Origin: Tolypeutes matacus
Taxonomy: Eukaryota; Chordata; Mammalia; Cingulata; Chlamyphoridae
DNA length: 64,000 nucleotides
Direction of reading: 5' to 3'
Assembly (NCBI GenBank): GCA_026826555.1
Contig: JAKSZT010053883.1
Location: 28,077,763-28,141,762 of the forward strand
Both the position numbers and the translations under genes were made by a program. Of the stretch, positions 1 through 11,420 are shown piece after piece (within the stretch, counting starts at the first letter, position 1; each line of letters opens with the position of its first letter). The notes under the pieces were generated by a model, which ran no database searches, was not told where the DNA came from, and was given only the letters and a program-made list of their open reading frames with translations.

Positions 1-560
1 CACTCACCAGAATGTGCACCAAGACCAAGAACATGTCCAAATTGGGGTACAAAATTCAGTCTACCATACCAAGTGTTGGAGTAAAAGTGAGGAGATGGAA
101 ACTATTGCTGGTGACAGCATAAAGTTGGGAGAGACTTTCTGGAAAGTGTTATGGAAATATCTAGTGAAATTAAGTTTGGATAAAGTCTATGACTCAGCCA
201 TCTTCTCCTGGGTACAGAGCCCAGAGACATTCCTGAATAGATCCATAAGGACATGTACTGGGATGAGCATCCTGGGGCTGTTTCTGGTTAGCAGAAGCCT
301 AGGGGAATCGATAAGAAAGAGTATGGTGGATGCATGTGAAGCAATGTGTTAAGAGCAACAGGAATAGATCTTAAAAACACAGTGCAGCGTGAAAAAAAAG
401 TAAGAAACAGAACAAGATTTATAGCACAATACCATTTGTGTAAATTAAAAACACATCCACACCACAAAACAACATTAGATTTTAACAAGGATCCATGAGT
501 ATGTAAGGCCATATATCATATACACAGGAGTTAGTACCTAGGGGAGGAAAGGGAATAGGA
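1..560 (+). mobile_element. Decayed L1 (L1M-type) 3' region
   Basis: The order of phrases follows the end of an old L1. A stretch like the 'gaaactattgctggtgacag' part of late ORF2 lies near 98-120. An A-rich stretch with 'ataccatttgtgtaaatt' follows at about 428-445. Every reading frame is broken; the 112-codon frame at 14-352 is a chance product of this relic. The boundaries and the L1 subfamily are guesses. Confidence 0.5.
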
Positions 561-834
561 GTGAGAACTGAGGATAAAGTGAAGATAATCATAAAACCAT
601 AGAAGGCCTTGCACAGACTTTTTATAATGACTTATGGTAGGAACATAATTCTCTGTATCTGAGATCCATTTTTTTTAAACATCTCAAGTAAGTCTGGCAA
701 TAGAGGTGGCATGGGAACGTCCTACCTCTGGCCGATGAGGCCACGAGGGCACTGGGGGGCCGGGCAACAAAGATCCCCACCAGAGACTGCTACAATCAAG
801 TGCTGGGAGGCAAGAAACCAAAGGGACATCACAC

Positions 835-1065
835 AAGTTCCAGAATCAGACAGACCTGGGTTTGAATCTTGATTTTGCCACTCAATAGTTGTGTGACCTT
901 CAGGTTGTATGACCTCGGGCTGGTCACTTAACTCTCCAAGCCTTCATCTCCTTATCTGTAAAATGGAGATAATAATATGCAAAGAACTGTTGGAGACCAA
1001 ATGAAAATGATACATACAAAGCATTTAGCACAATGCATGGCTTCATAAATAGCAACTCTTATTTA
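835..1065 (+). mobile_element. MIR SINE
   Basis: The tRNA-like head (cagacctgggtttgaatc), the core (gtcacttaactctccaagcc, then ttatctgtaaaatggagat) and the tail with 'gcatttagcacaatgcatgg' follow one another in MIR order on the plus strand. The copy is old and diverged. A short internal duplication (tgtgaccttcaggttgtatgacctcgg) stretches the head. Confidence 0.85.
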
Positions 1066-1359
1066 AACTCCTAGGATTTAAAATGTAACTTCATTACCAT
1101 GTTTCTTGGTCAGCAGCTTTCTGCTGGGAGAGGCACTGGATCAGCAGCTGTTGGGGTACTAGTGATCAGGGAGTGACCAGCTAGGAGAGTGGATAGGAGC
1201 ATCCCAGGAGCTGGGCAGGCCTGGGGCAGACAGGTGGGGCTAGGGAGGGAGGCAAGGGAATCATGAGTTCAGAGCAGAGGTATGGGGAGGGCAAGGATGG
1301 GAGGACGTTGTGAGTTTGAGAGACCTGGAGACCCAGACAAAATCTGTGGGACAGAGCCC

Positions 1360-1497
1360 CTGGTGGGTGGGGGTGGGGAGCACCGCATGGACAGGCAAGG
1401 ATTAGAGGGGCTTGTAGTGCCCCTGCTGTCTGACATGCACCACATTCCCCTCTAATCCCTGCCTGCTCATGCGGTGCTTCCCACCCCCACCCACCAG
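1360..1497. repeat. Near-perfect 51-bp inverted repeat (hairpin)
   Basis: The left arm 1360-1410 begins CTGGTGGGTGGGGGTGGG and the right arm 1447-1497 ends CCCACCCCCACCCACCAG. The arms are complementary at 47 of 51 positions around a 36-base spacer (1411-1446). In a plus-strand RNA two of the four mismatches would be G.U wobbles and two A.C. Pairing stops sharply at both ends. It matches no repeat family I know. It could be an ancient palindromic MITE, a recent local inverted duplication or a hairpin RNA precursor. Confidence 0.9.
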
Positions 1498-1985
1498 TCT
1501 CAAAGGTAGTGCCTGGCCTGGGTCATCCCCTCTTTTAAGCTCATCTCCTCCAGATAATGTTGCACTGTGTGGCTTTACCATGTCAGTAAAAACTTGACTA
1601 CACCTTTCTTTGAAGAAAGACAGGACCCTGACACTCTGGGTATTTCACTCTACACTGTGGAAATGCTGTGAGCATTGTACATCAAAGTCTGAAACATCCC
1701 TGTACGTTCCTTGGGTGGGGGGTGGGGGGCATAAGATCCCCTGGGAGGTGTGATCTCTCCTCTCTGGTAGTCTACCAGGCCAAGGGCCTGCCTCAAATCT
1801 GGGTATTACCGCCCCCCCCCCAAATTGCCCTCTCCTTCACTCCCTCATATCCCTTCAATCATGGAGTCTTGTTGATCCTACTTCTTAAACATCTCCCAAA
1901 CACATCCACTTTTATCCATTTCCTATGCCTTGACCATAGCCTGATATAACATATTCTTTTCCCTGGACCATGACAATGGTTTGCT
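1498..1985. other. Unique sequence, no gene seen
   Basis: No repeat family or exon is recognised. The only conspicuous feature is a run of C bases at about 1811-1820. The 93-codon frame here has low-complexity composition and no support. Confidence 0.5.
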
Positions 1986-2295
1986 CACCCATTTCCCAGT
2001 CCCCAAGTTAACTTCTGCTCACCTTCAAAGGTTAATTCCACTTCCTCCAGGAAGCCTACCCTGATGATCCAAGTCCTTGTGAAGGGCCCAACTAGATGCT
2101 CCTATAGCATCCTTTACTTTCCTCTTTAGAGGATATACTATTTATGTTTATAGGTGGTTCACTTGTCTGCTCCCCAATGAGCTGATAAGCTACATAAAGG
2201 CAGAGATCTAATTTTACTTGTTCATTGTTGTAGGCCCAGCACATAGTTAGAATCTATGTGTTATATTTGTTGAGTGAAGAAATCATGAATGAATT
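1986..2295 (+). mobile_element. L2 LINE 3' end
   Basis: The segment follows the L2 3' terminus: 'cttcctccaggaagcctaccctga', then 'gctgataagctacataaaggcagagatc', then 'taggcccagcacatagttag' and the tail 'atttgttgagtgaa' with 'atgaatgaat'. It is a 5'-truncated, non-coding LINE/CR1-clade remnant. Confidence 0.8.
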
Positions 2296-4990
2296 GGTAG
2301 GAGGGTTGATAAGGCCAGGGCAACAGTGAGCTCAGGAAGTCCTCATAGACTCCAGGGAATTCTGGACCTATGTGGCACTTGCAGGAAGCTAGCAGGGTAT
2401 CTATGGTTCCAGCAGACAGGAGGACAGGGCCAGTAGCTGGGCCACCTCAGGCACAGATGGAGTGTCAGCTCCCTCCAGGGTTATCATGTGGTCCCTGAGT
2501 GCAGGAGAGAAAGCCCCTCCCACAGGGCCTGCAAAGAAGCCTCTCTCTCTTTGCCCTTGGGAGGCAAAAGCTTTGACCAAGGGAACTATAAATAAAGTTG
2601 TGTTTGAGGGTTTCACAAGGGTTCTAAAGAGAACTGGGAATGAAGAAGCCGAGCAGTCACCACTGGCCCAGCCTCACTCCTTGGGTCTGTGCACCCTAGC
2701 AATGCTGTCTGCGTGAGAAAGCTCCCCAACAAACAGACCACAGCAGCCATGCTCCGGGCAGGCAAAGAAATCCTGCTTCCCTCCCAGCCACATCCCTCCT
2801 CCATGCCTGCTGCCCTCCCTAAATGAAGCATTCTCTGTGCAGCCCTGCTGCGGCGGCTGCTCTCAACCTCCACTTGACCTTCTTTCTTCCCTGGTGCTTC
2901 CACCCACAGCGTTGTTGCTCAACAAACACACACTGAGAATTCATTTAACACATTCCCTCCCCCAGCCCCAAACCTTTCCAGCTTATCTGCATGCCCTCTT
3001 CTCCTGGATCTCCCTCCTTCTTGCCCCCTGATGTAGGGGTTTCCAAGTGGAAGCGCCAGAGAACTATTTGGCAAACAGAGAAAACGAAGCTCAAGGTTTG
3101 ATGCACCTTCCTAACTGGCATAAACAATGCAGCCCGATCTCAAAGCAGGTGTGCTTGGGGTGGGGACTTGTAGAATAGGACTGAGGAACTAAGCAAGATC
3201 CTGCAGAGCTATTCAAGGCTCAGGGGAACTTTTGGAGTCAGGATTGGTTCTTTTAGGAGGGCAGAGATGGTTATGGTCTTCCCAAGCACATATTCAGGGA
3301 CATGGAGCACTCTCGAGTTCAGCTTTGGTTTTCAAGGATTCTGGTCCAAAGGGGATGGGATGAGAAGAGGTAGAGTTCCAGGCAGTGTTAAGGCTGATCA
3401 TAAGATAGAAACCTCTTCACTCTACTGTGAGCTGGGAGATATAGGAAAGGCCCTAAAGCAAAATCCAGCTCTGGTGAAGGGAGCACTTGGATCCAGAAGA
3501 GGGCCGGCCACACAGTCTGCTTTGGGCAAGGCAAGAGGGCAGGTTATGTGCAAGGTATCCATCCTCATGGGGAGGAGGATATGGCTGAAAACCAAACACT
3601 GAGGATCCAGTCAGAAGGCCTGGCAGGTTCAGGCCACACCTAGTGGAGGCAGTGGCATAGTATTCTCATCAGCAGCTGGATATTCCATAGTCTTCTCACT
3701 AGAGGGGAAGAAGCTATGAATACCCCATCATGTGAGCTGGACAGGCCATGTCTGTTTATAGCCAGCAGCAGGCCTGGGTGGTACGTGTGGCCATCCAGAG
3801 CCATCCAGAGGATGTGGAGGCAGACTAAGCCCAAGGCCTCCTTTCCCACATTACCAGTCAAGGGCCTTTCCCCCCACTTGACTACCCTTAAGAGATGGTC
3901 AATCTTCTCTCCCATCCTCAACATGGGGAGAGAGCACTGGGCCCATTAACTGCTGATGTGTCTTAGGTGCACTAGGCTTGCATATCTTTTCACAAGTAAG
4001 AACTTTTTCATATTCCAGTGGAAGGAGCCCTGAAGCTTATTCTGAAAGGCAGTGAGAGAATCTGGAGGGAGGGAAGTGATGTCCAAATCTAAGGCCATAA
4101 ATGTGTGTTGGGGGGAGGAAAGAAGAAAGGGGAAGCAGTTATAATAAGACCAATTGGTTCCCAGCATAGAGGAGCCTGGTCTCCTGTCAGAGAGGTTTTA
4201 AGGCAGCTGTTGCATCTCCATGGTCTCTGAACTGGCATGTGTCATTTTAATAGCTGCTTCAATCTCTCCAGCCCAAGCCAGGCTCCAGGCGGAGCTAAGA
4301 GTGATAGAAAAAGGTATGTTGGATGCTTCGGGTATGTGCTTTCTTATCTAACTATGCGCTGCAAGTCCATTTCCAATGGGTAATAAATTGAATTCTGCAG
4401 AATTCTTGCCTAGGGCCAAGGGCAGGCAGCATAGGGATGAGTTTTTGGATAAGCCTCTGACTTAGGAAGGGTCATCAAAGGTTTACTGTTAGCCCCATCT
4501 GATACATTCTAGGTAAATATTAGTGAAATGCACTATTTTCCCTCTTATGCAGACATTTGTCAGCCCAAGCATCTCGGTCTTGAGCTGACCCCTAGGATAA
4601 AGGGTATTTAAATAAATGTTTAAGATGTGATGGAGAAGTTATTTTTGTATTTAGTAAACAGTCCGATCCCAAGACTGCCTTGATCTTCTCCTCTATGCTT
4701 ACACACTTGTTAGACACCTATCTCACTGACAATTGTCAGAGTGACTGAAAACAACAGGAGGGAGGTGAATCCCACAGGAGAGCTGAGAATGCAGAGCAGG
4801 AGACCTAGAAGCTTGAACATTAGAATTACCTATGGCCTGATTCTGCTGAATTTTGAACATGAAGTTCAAAAGGAAGTCCCGAGGGAGAATTTGGATGGAC
4901 CAAGTCATCCCCTTATCTTACAATGGCCTTTTATTGTTGACTCATTTGTCCCAGAGGTCATACACATCTTCATTAACTACACCTTGTCTG
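2296..4990. other. Unique intergenic or intronic sequence
   Basis: About 2.7 kb with no repeat or exon I can name. A TATAAATA lies near 2587 without any gene context. The two opposing frames around 2400-2900 show no domain. A 10-bp unit (gccatccaga) is tandemly repeated near 3790-3810. Confidence 0.45.
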
Positions 4991-4999
4991 GCTGGCCTG

Positions 5000-5175
5000 C
5001 ACACCTTGCCTCCGGCAGTGTAGTGAACAGAGCAAAAGTCTTGTTGTTCGACAGAGCAAAGTTGGAAGCTTGCCTCTACACCATTTATTGGTTGTGTTAA
5101 TCTTGAGTAGACCATGAACCTCTCTGAGCCTCAATTTTCTTATCTGTAAAATGAGTACAACAGCGGGTAGGTACC
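5000..5175 (+). mobile_element. MIR SINE, diverged
   Basis: The MIR core 'aacctctctgagcctcaattttcttatctgtaaaatgag' is clear at about 5115-5155. The upstream head is poorly preserved. Plus orientation. Confidence 0.7.
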
Positions 5176-5334
5176 CCATCTTAAATTTAAAAATGTATTC
5201 ATCCATCTGTGGTCTGTGATAGGTGATAGATATATTCCAGCTATGATTCTATCCCATCTATAACTATTTTTTAGATAGGAAACCAGTCCTTAGTGATTGA
5301 CTTCCTCCTGGCCAGAACCCTTTTGATCACAGGT

Positions 5335-5650
5335 AATAGAAACTAACTCAAACTAGTTTTAGCAAAATAGAGAACTCATTAGCTTATGTAACTGGAAATT
5401 TGAGGACTCCAAGCATCAATCAATGACAGTCATTGGCATCCTCCTCCTCCTCATCCCCAGTCTCTCAATCTCTCTCTCTCTCTCTTGCTCTCTGGTTCTC
5501 TCGCTCTCTTCCCTTTGCTCCTTTCTGAACATTCTCCTAACTATTTCCTAAGACAGATGAATTTCTATGATGGATGGTTGAGAAGAGCTCTCTTGCTGTA
5601 GGCTTTCCTTAAATTGCCCTACAGCTATAAAACCCAAGACTGAAGAGACA
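5335..5650 (+). mobile_element. Old interspersed repeat, family not named, with CT-rich tract
   Basis: It starts with 'aggtaatagaaactaactcaaactag' and 'ttagcttatgtaactggaaa', a widespread old mammalian repeat whose name I cannot give with confidence. Other parts of the same family lie at 12441-12905 and 46640-46830. A CT-rich simple repeat (about 5460-5512) lies inside it. Confidence 0.5.
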
Positions 5651-5898
5651 ATAAACTAATATGCAGTTACTCATATATTAGATCTCAAGGAAGGAGTGTG
5701 GGTGACCCAACTTAGATCATGTGCCTATTCTGGGGCCAACTGCCATGCTGGGGCATGTGAGGGTGCAAGTAGGGGTAGGGAATTTCATTGTCTAGGCCTG
5801 GATCAATTTTCCATTTTTGTACCATAACACTAGAGCTCAGACTGGCAGCTCCCACCAGACAGTTTCCCAAAGGAAACTTTTTTGGCATGCCTTTCATT

Positions 5899-6387
5899 GA
5901 GAGGTGGAATATCTTTCTACTCCTCTTGAATCTGGACTTGTCTATAACTTGTTTTGACTAATAGAAGGTAGCAGAAGTGGTGCTTATTTTACTACCAAGG
6001 CTGGGCTTAAAGAAATCTGCAACTTCTAGTTTCATGCCCTTGGAGTGTTCCCTTCTAGAACTCAGCAATGCTGTGAGAAACCTGAGTCATAGGAAGGGGC
6101 CATGTTGAGGAAAATTGAGGATCTTGGCTCACAGCCCCAGCTGAGCTCCCAGCTGAAAGCCAATAACAACTACTAGTCATGTGAATTAGAAACTTGATGT
6201 CCCAGCCCAGTCAAGTCCCAGATGACTGCAGCCCAGCTGATACCAGGACAAGTAAAAGAACCACGTAGCTGAGCTCAGTCAACCACAGAATCATGAGAGG
6301 CCAAAAAAAAAAAAAAAAAAAAAAAAAGTTGTTTTAAGCCATTAAGTTTGGGGATGATTTGCTATACAGCAATTGATAATTGAAACA
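5899..6387 (+). mobile_element. MLT1-type (ERVL-MaLR) LTR relic
   Basis: The end is diagnostic: 'gttttaagccattaagtttggggatgatttg' followed by 'acagcaattgataattgaaacag'. Upstream, 'tgactgcagcccagctgatacc' is also typical. A run of 25 A bases (6303-6327) sits where the polyadenylation region would be. This is a non-coding LTR with no internal genes alongside it. Confidence 0.65.
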
Positions 6388-6389
6388 GG

Positions 6390-7925
6390 AGGAGATGTGT
6401 TTATTAATAGAAGAGGGAAAGTAATGCTTGGTAGACAAAAATAACAGATGTCTGTTACAGCTGGTAAAGAAAACCATGGATTCACCCTTCACCCTTCATT
6501 GTCCCTCCACCCAACTGGGTTAACTCTCTGCAGCAAAACAATGGGGTTGTCTGTTTAGGCATAGAACTTTTCAAGTGCCCACAGCAGGTAGGGCACTGTA
6601 TCTGGTATCCAAGGCAATAAGGAGGTGAACTTGGCTTGAAAGTCAGGCTCATCCAACTCTGAAGTCTGTGCTCTTTCTACCACTATAACAGTCCAGAAGA
6701 CTATATACTGAGCTAAACACAAAAACCATTGGCAGTTCTGTTGGGAAACATCTGGATCGTTCTTACCTTGTGGTGGATACAAGAGGAAGATGGAGTTTCT
6801 TACCCAAGATGCCAGAGAATGTTAAAACCAGAAGACTGTACAAAGCTGAGAACAAAGCCAAATCTAAAATCTGAGATCAAAAGGCTGAACGCATGGGGGT
6901 GGGCTGGGGGGAGGTTAGGCTGGCTCAAGGTCTGGCAGAAGCTCTTCCACCTCTTCAGCATGTGAACAGCATCCTCTCATTGCTGTGCTGACACCGCGTT
7001 TTCCCTGTTTGTATATTCTGTTTGTCATGCCAGTAGAAAGTCATAAGAGAGAGTTAGATGCATGTGCTCAAGCTGAGCATCTGACTTAAGACACAGTATA
7101 CTTTCAAATCAATTTCTTATGAGACCGCATGGGTCAGAGACACTCTAAGATGAAATGCTCACATGGGGCTACTGATTGTCATATTGGATTAAATTTGATC
7201 ATACTAGTAAAAGGATTTGTATTTTTGTATGAGAAAATGGACACCTCCAGAAATAGCAAACAAAAGGATAACTGGAAATAAATTCCGCCAACATAGTCTG
7301 TTGAGTTATAAGCAGGAAGGAGTCTGGGATGACTCCGTCATGACATAAGGATGTAGCAGAAGGTAAATGTTGGCAAACATTGGGATAGGAGGAGTCAGGG
7401 AAGACACGGGCTAAGTCCAGGCCTCATTGGCCGGTGGAACTCACCCCAGACCAGAATGGGTCAGGATGGGTTCGGGGTCAGTATGGACAGAGTTGGTTGG
7501 AGAGAGGTCATCAGAGTCTGCCGTGGTGGGTCAGAAAAGGGAGGGACCAGGACCAACAAGAAGCTCCCCTCATGCACGGATGACTGGTTCCTCACGGGGG
7601 CTTTAGTGGGCTTCAGCAACTGCTGAACACCTCCAGGTGTTTGCTGACACTCCTGTGCCTTGGTAGCAAGGCTCCTTCCTTCTGATTGGATTGATTAGGT
7701 TTTTATCCAGTAATCCCTTCATATGTTCTTTCCGATAGTGTTTATTGTATAGCACAAAGATGGAAATCTATTTACTAATCTGTTCAATTTTAACTCAATA
7801 CTGCAATCATTGTGGGAGGGACTGGGAAGGCTGGAGCTGATTTGGGATCCTGGGGGAGCACAATGGGAGCCCAGCTGAGATTTTTCCATCTAAAGTAGCT
7901 TTAACACAATAGGATTTGGGGTGGT
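6390..7925. other. Unique sequence, no gene seen
   Basis: No named repeat and no exon signature. The 7430-7550 stretch is G-rich with several 'gggtcag'-like words. Open frames are all under 80 codons. Confidence 0.45.
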
Positions 7926-7962
7926 TTTTTTGTTTGTGTTTTTTTTTTTTTTTTTTTTCTTT
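7926..7962. repeat. T-rich simple repeat
   Basis: A short T run, 'gtttgtg', then a long T run. It could be the A-tail of a minus-strand insertion, but I see no matching direct repeats at its sides. Confidence 0.7.
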
Positions 7963-8228
7963 AAGCAACTGAAACAGGCAGGTAGGATTTTAAAAGGGAA
8001 GTTGCCACTTACATTTTCCCCATCTCAATAGCCACATTGTGGGGCTTTTCCCTGAATAATCTGGGTAATTACTTCAGCATCCTGCTTTTCTCAGGCTGAA
8101 GGAGGAGGGGGCCTCCTGCTGGGTTCTCTGGGGGCCAAGGGAAGGAATCCTCATCTTGTCACTGCTACAACACAGAGATAAATGACAAATCTACCAACAA
8201 CTACCCCCTTAAATTTCTCTTGCCATAG

Positions 8229-8597
8229 ACTTTGCCAAACCCACCAGCTGTGTGGGTGTCAGAGTCTGTCAGAACACAGAGCCTGGCCGCCAGCCGGCGT
8301 GAGACATCATGGATTGGGTTCCCGCATCAGCAGCCTGAGGAGGACGGTGGGGATCTGCAGAGGCGTGAGGCACGCTGGACCCTGCCAGGCCCAGAGAAAG
8401 GGCCCTGAGCTGCCTCGGGTCTAGTGGAATCCACCTGGGCCCACGATGGACAGAACCCTCAGCCTGCTATGGGCGATGACAACATGCTCACCTCCCTGAG
8501 CAGCCTGGACGAATTTCTGTCAGGAGAAATCTAGGGGCCTCAGCTCAGGAACTCGGGGGCCTCCCAGAGGCCACTATCCAGTCTGACTTGGGCCCAG
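8229..8597 (+). other. Candidate exon (possibly decayed or terminal)
   Basis: A good acceptor (cccccttaaatttctcttgccatag) ends at 8228 and a donor-like CAG|GTTAGT lies at about 8597. From the acceptor one frame reads T-L-P-N-P-P-A-V-W and stays open to a single TGA at about 8405. It then reopens in the same frame for about 43 codons to a TAG at about 8532. That second part includes the acidic, leucine-rich DNMLTSLSSLDEFLSGE. I do not recognise the protein. It may be a last exon ending at the TGA, a decayed exon, or chance in GC-rich sequence. No partner exon was found nearby. Confidence 0.25.
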
Positions 8598-9487
8598 GTT
8601 AGTGGCTCACTCCTGGGGCTGATGGGAGCTGAGAATACATACACACCCCGTGTCCAGGTACAGTGGCACTCTCTGGTACCCTAGTCCACTCTTCCTTAGT
8701 TCTGTTCTATACCTTCACTCCTGACATCCACCTCCAGCATGCTTGCTCCATGACTCATTTTGAACACTTGTCTATAGCTCAGCCTTGGCCTTTTTTCCCA
8801 GGGACACAACTCTGGTGCTTGCTGTCAGGCTCTGCTGCTGTGCATAAGAGGCCCTCCTGTCTCTAGTCTGCCTGAAGGCCTGAATGGATGGGCCTGCTTT
8901 TCTACCTGGCTTCCCCATCGAGAAGGAGGGGGTGGCCTTCTTTCCAAAAACAGGTCCCTTGGTCCCCTCCTGGTTAACCCAGCATTAGCTCCACCTGCTT
9001 CTTGCATCAAGACAATGATGTCTACTGCACTGGCATCATCACTGCCATCCTTGCTAACATCTGAAAAAACTTCCAGGGCAGTCCTCCTGACTGCCCTGCT
9101 TCTTGGTCCAAATAGGGATGTCCGTGAAGCTCTCAGTTCCCCATTCTTAAGTCTGGTGGAGACAACAGAAATGAGGAGGTACATGGCTACTCCAACCACA
9201 GACCCCTGCAGGGGAGGAGACATGGATGGCCTAGGGTCCCACTGAGCCCCTGAATCCCACCTCCTCCCTAAGGAGCTGAATTAGAGAGATGGTGACCATA
9301 TGTCCAAGGCCAGGAAGGCACTGTGGTTGCATTGGGTAGAAGACAAGACAGAGCAGCCAAAACCCCAGCTTCCTTGAACGACAGGTGAGGATGGAGGCTG
9401 CTGCTGTCCTTGGCATATGCACCCTTTTTCAGGTTCAAGCCTCAGTAGAGTCAGCTGGCCATCCAAACTACAGACTGCATGTTCACA
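8598..9487. other. Unique sequence, no gene seen
   Basis: No repeat family recognised. A 132-codon minus frame (8825-9223) overlaps a plus frame of 76 codons. Neither has a domain or a splice context I can defend. If 8229-8597 is a terminal exon, this would be its 3' flank. Confidence 0.4.
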
Positions 9488-9585
9488 TGGGTGGAACCAT
9501 GTCTATCATTTACTAATATATTCCCAGTGCCTGTCAGAGTAAGTGAACAATAAATATTTAATGAATGAATGAATGCATGAAGTCA
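9488..9585 (+). mobile_element. L2 3' tail
   Basis: 'cccagtgcctgtcagagtaag' runs into 'aacaataaatatttaatgaatgaatgaatg', the usual end of L2 with its short GAAT repeat. Confidence 0.65.
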
Positions 9586-9885
9586 GCTTTGAACTCACAA
9601 TTCAGCACATCTTAATCCAGTCTCCTGATCTTAAGTTGGAAGTTGCCCTTTTAGTTTTATACTCTTCCCAACTGCCTACAGGGTCAACACATTGGGCCCC
9701 TCCTAACCTCCAACTCAATGCGGGGAAGATCAGACTGGGACAGGAGCCAGAGCTGAGCCCAGCACACATGGATGTCTGGGGCCTGGCAGCCCAATGCTTA
9801 GCCTCTCTGATGCTGACCCACTGCTGGTGGGTTCTCAGCCTGTGGCCTTCTACCAGACCTGAGCTCTATATCCTGCCTAGATACT
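9586..9885. other. Unique sequence, no gene seen
   Basis: The 118-codon frame starting at 9573 begins inside the L2 tail and runs into the MIR, so it is not credible. Nothing else is recognised. Confidence 0.5.
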
Positions 9886-10140
9886 GGGACACTGGAAAAA
9901 GCATGGATTTTGGAATCAGGCAACCCTGAGTTAAAATCCTCTCTCTGCTACTCACCAACTTTGTGATCTTCAGCAAATCACTTCCCTTCTCTGAACTTCT
10001 ATTTTTCTTATCTGTAAAATGTACTAATAATGCCTGCAACACAGGAATTTATCTTGAGAAATTTAAGAATGATAAAAAATATGAAAACATCTAGTACCGT
10101 GCTAGGCACATAGCATTTTCTCAATGTTAGTTTCCTTTCT
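9886..10140 (+). mobile_element. MIR SINE
   Basis: Nearly full length: 'ttttggaatcaggcaaccctgagtt', 'caaatcacttcccttctctg', 'tcttatctgtaaaatg' and 'gtgctaggcacatagca'. A short L2-tail-like piece (cttgacatatatttgttgaa) follows at about 10200-10222. Confidence 0.85.
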
Positions 10141-10334
10141 TTTTCATTAATGTTCACCATTGTAATGTCAGCACCTACAGCATGTGTAATCCATAGTAAG
10201 CACTTGACATATATTTGTTGAATAAGTAGTCAGAAGGAAAAAAAAATAGTTCCAGAAAAAGAAATAACTATGACATTCACTGAAAGCTAAGTTCTTAATC
10301 AGCCCCAGGACAAGAAAAATGTAGCTTCAAGTGT

Positions 10335-10745
10335 GAGGCTCATTCATTCATTCCACAAATATTTGTTGAGTGCCTACTATGTGCCAACTATTTTTCTATG
10401 TGCTGGGGATATGCCAACAAAACTAAAACCCACAAATTAGAAATCAGATGAAAACTCCTACTCCAAAGAATTTATATTCCAGTGGTGCATGACAGTCAAT
10501 AAACACATAAGTAAAACACATAGAATATCAGGTGGTGGTAAGTTCTAGGGAAAACACTAAGACTGGAAAGGAGAGAGGGCATAAGGGGAGGTACAGGTAG
10601 CAGTTTGAAGTAGTCAGGGTAGGTCTCACTGTCAATTGGCATTTGAACCATGAAGAGGAGAGTCCAGGGATTGAAACCTAGAAGCCTCGTGGCAGTATTT
10701 GCAGCAAGGCTGTGAGTTCTGGGGATGGGGATGGAGGGGGTGGAA
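10335..10745 (-). mobile_element. L2 LINE 3' end, reverse orientation
   Basis: It opens with the reverse of the L2 tail (cattcattcattccacaaatatttgttgagtgcctactatgtgcc). It continues through 'gtgctggggatatgcc', the 'cacataagtaaaacacatag' stretch and 'agggtaggtctcactg'. Well ordered over about 400 bp. Confidence 0.85.
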
Positions 10746-10874
10746 TAGAAGGCAATTCTTGCCAGGAATTCACAGAGTGCTGGGGCCCCCTCCTCACTTC
10801 TGATGGAAATGTGCAGACCCAGGGAAAGCAGTTTTACCTGGAGACAGTGAGAAAGGACCAAGAATTCAGCTGGA

Positions 10875-11059
10875 GGGAAGCGGCTGTGGCTCAATCAGTG
10901 GGGCTCCCGTTTACCATGTGGGGGGCCCCGGGTTCGGTTCCCGAGGCCTCCTGGTGAGGGCAAGCCCGCCCGCATGGCGTGGTTGACTGACCCGGCGAGC
11001 ACAGGCAGCAGGGGGGGGATAAATGAATAAATAAATAAAATCTTAAAAAAAAAAAAAAA
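10875..11059 (+). mobile_element. Young tRNA-derived SINE (DAS-like), copy 1
   Basis: The tRNA-like head has a Pol III A-box region (tggctcaatcagtgg) and a B-box (gggttcggttccc). The SINE-specific body (cctcctggtgagggcaagcc, then gcatggcgtggttgactgacc) leads to an ATAAATGAATAAATAAATAAA stretch and an A-tail. It is flanked by 14-bp direct repeats AGAATTCAGCTGGA at 10861-10874 and 11060-11073, so it was inserted by LINE machinery. Family placement is from memory. Confidence 0.92.
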
Positions 11060-11074
11060 AGAATTCAGCTGGAA

Positions 11075-11420
11075 GAGGGGTAGGAGAGAGCGTAGTGATT
11101 AGAAGCCTCTAAGACTTATTGAGGAGGTCTTAAAGGCATTAAGTTACAAGTGAATGACGAATTCTTGCAAGGCAATGATGACCTCCACCCCTCAGTATGA
11201 GGTGATCTGCCTTCAGGATCCCTCTATCTCCTGAAGCTGGTATCTGGCCACCCCTTTGGACAATGTGGGTTTTGGTCCTCCAACCCAAACCTGCCCTGAC
11301 TGGCAGAAGCCTTTGGGCAGAATAAGTCTAGCCATTCCTGCAGCTCCTTGTGTGGACAGTACATTTAAGCTGCCCAGTATCTCATCCTCTTTCAATATTT
11401 GGAAAATTCATCTCTTTATG
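11075..11420. other. Unique sequence, no gene seen
   Basis: No repeat or exon recognised. The opposing 60- and 81-codon frames are unsupported. Confidence 0.45.

Noticed and set aside
2586..2600. TATA box (ctataaataaag)
   Set aside because: No downstream transcription unit, initiator or exon is visible. The match is short enough to be chance.
8825..9223. 132-codon minus-strand frame
   Set aside because: No recognisable domain, an overlapping plus frame, and no splice or promoter context.
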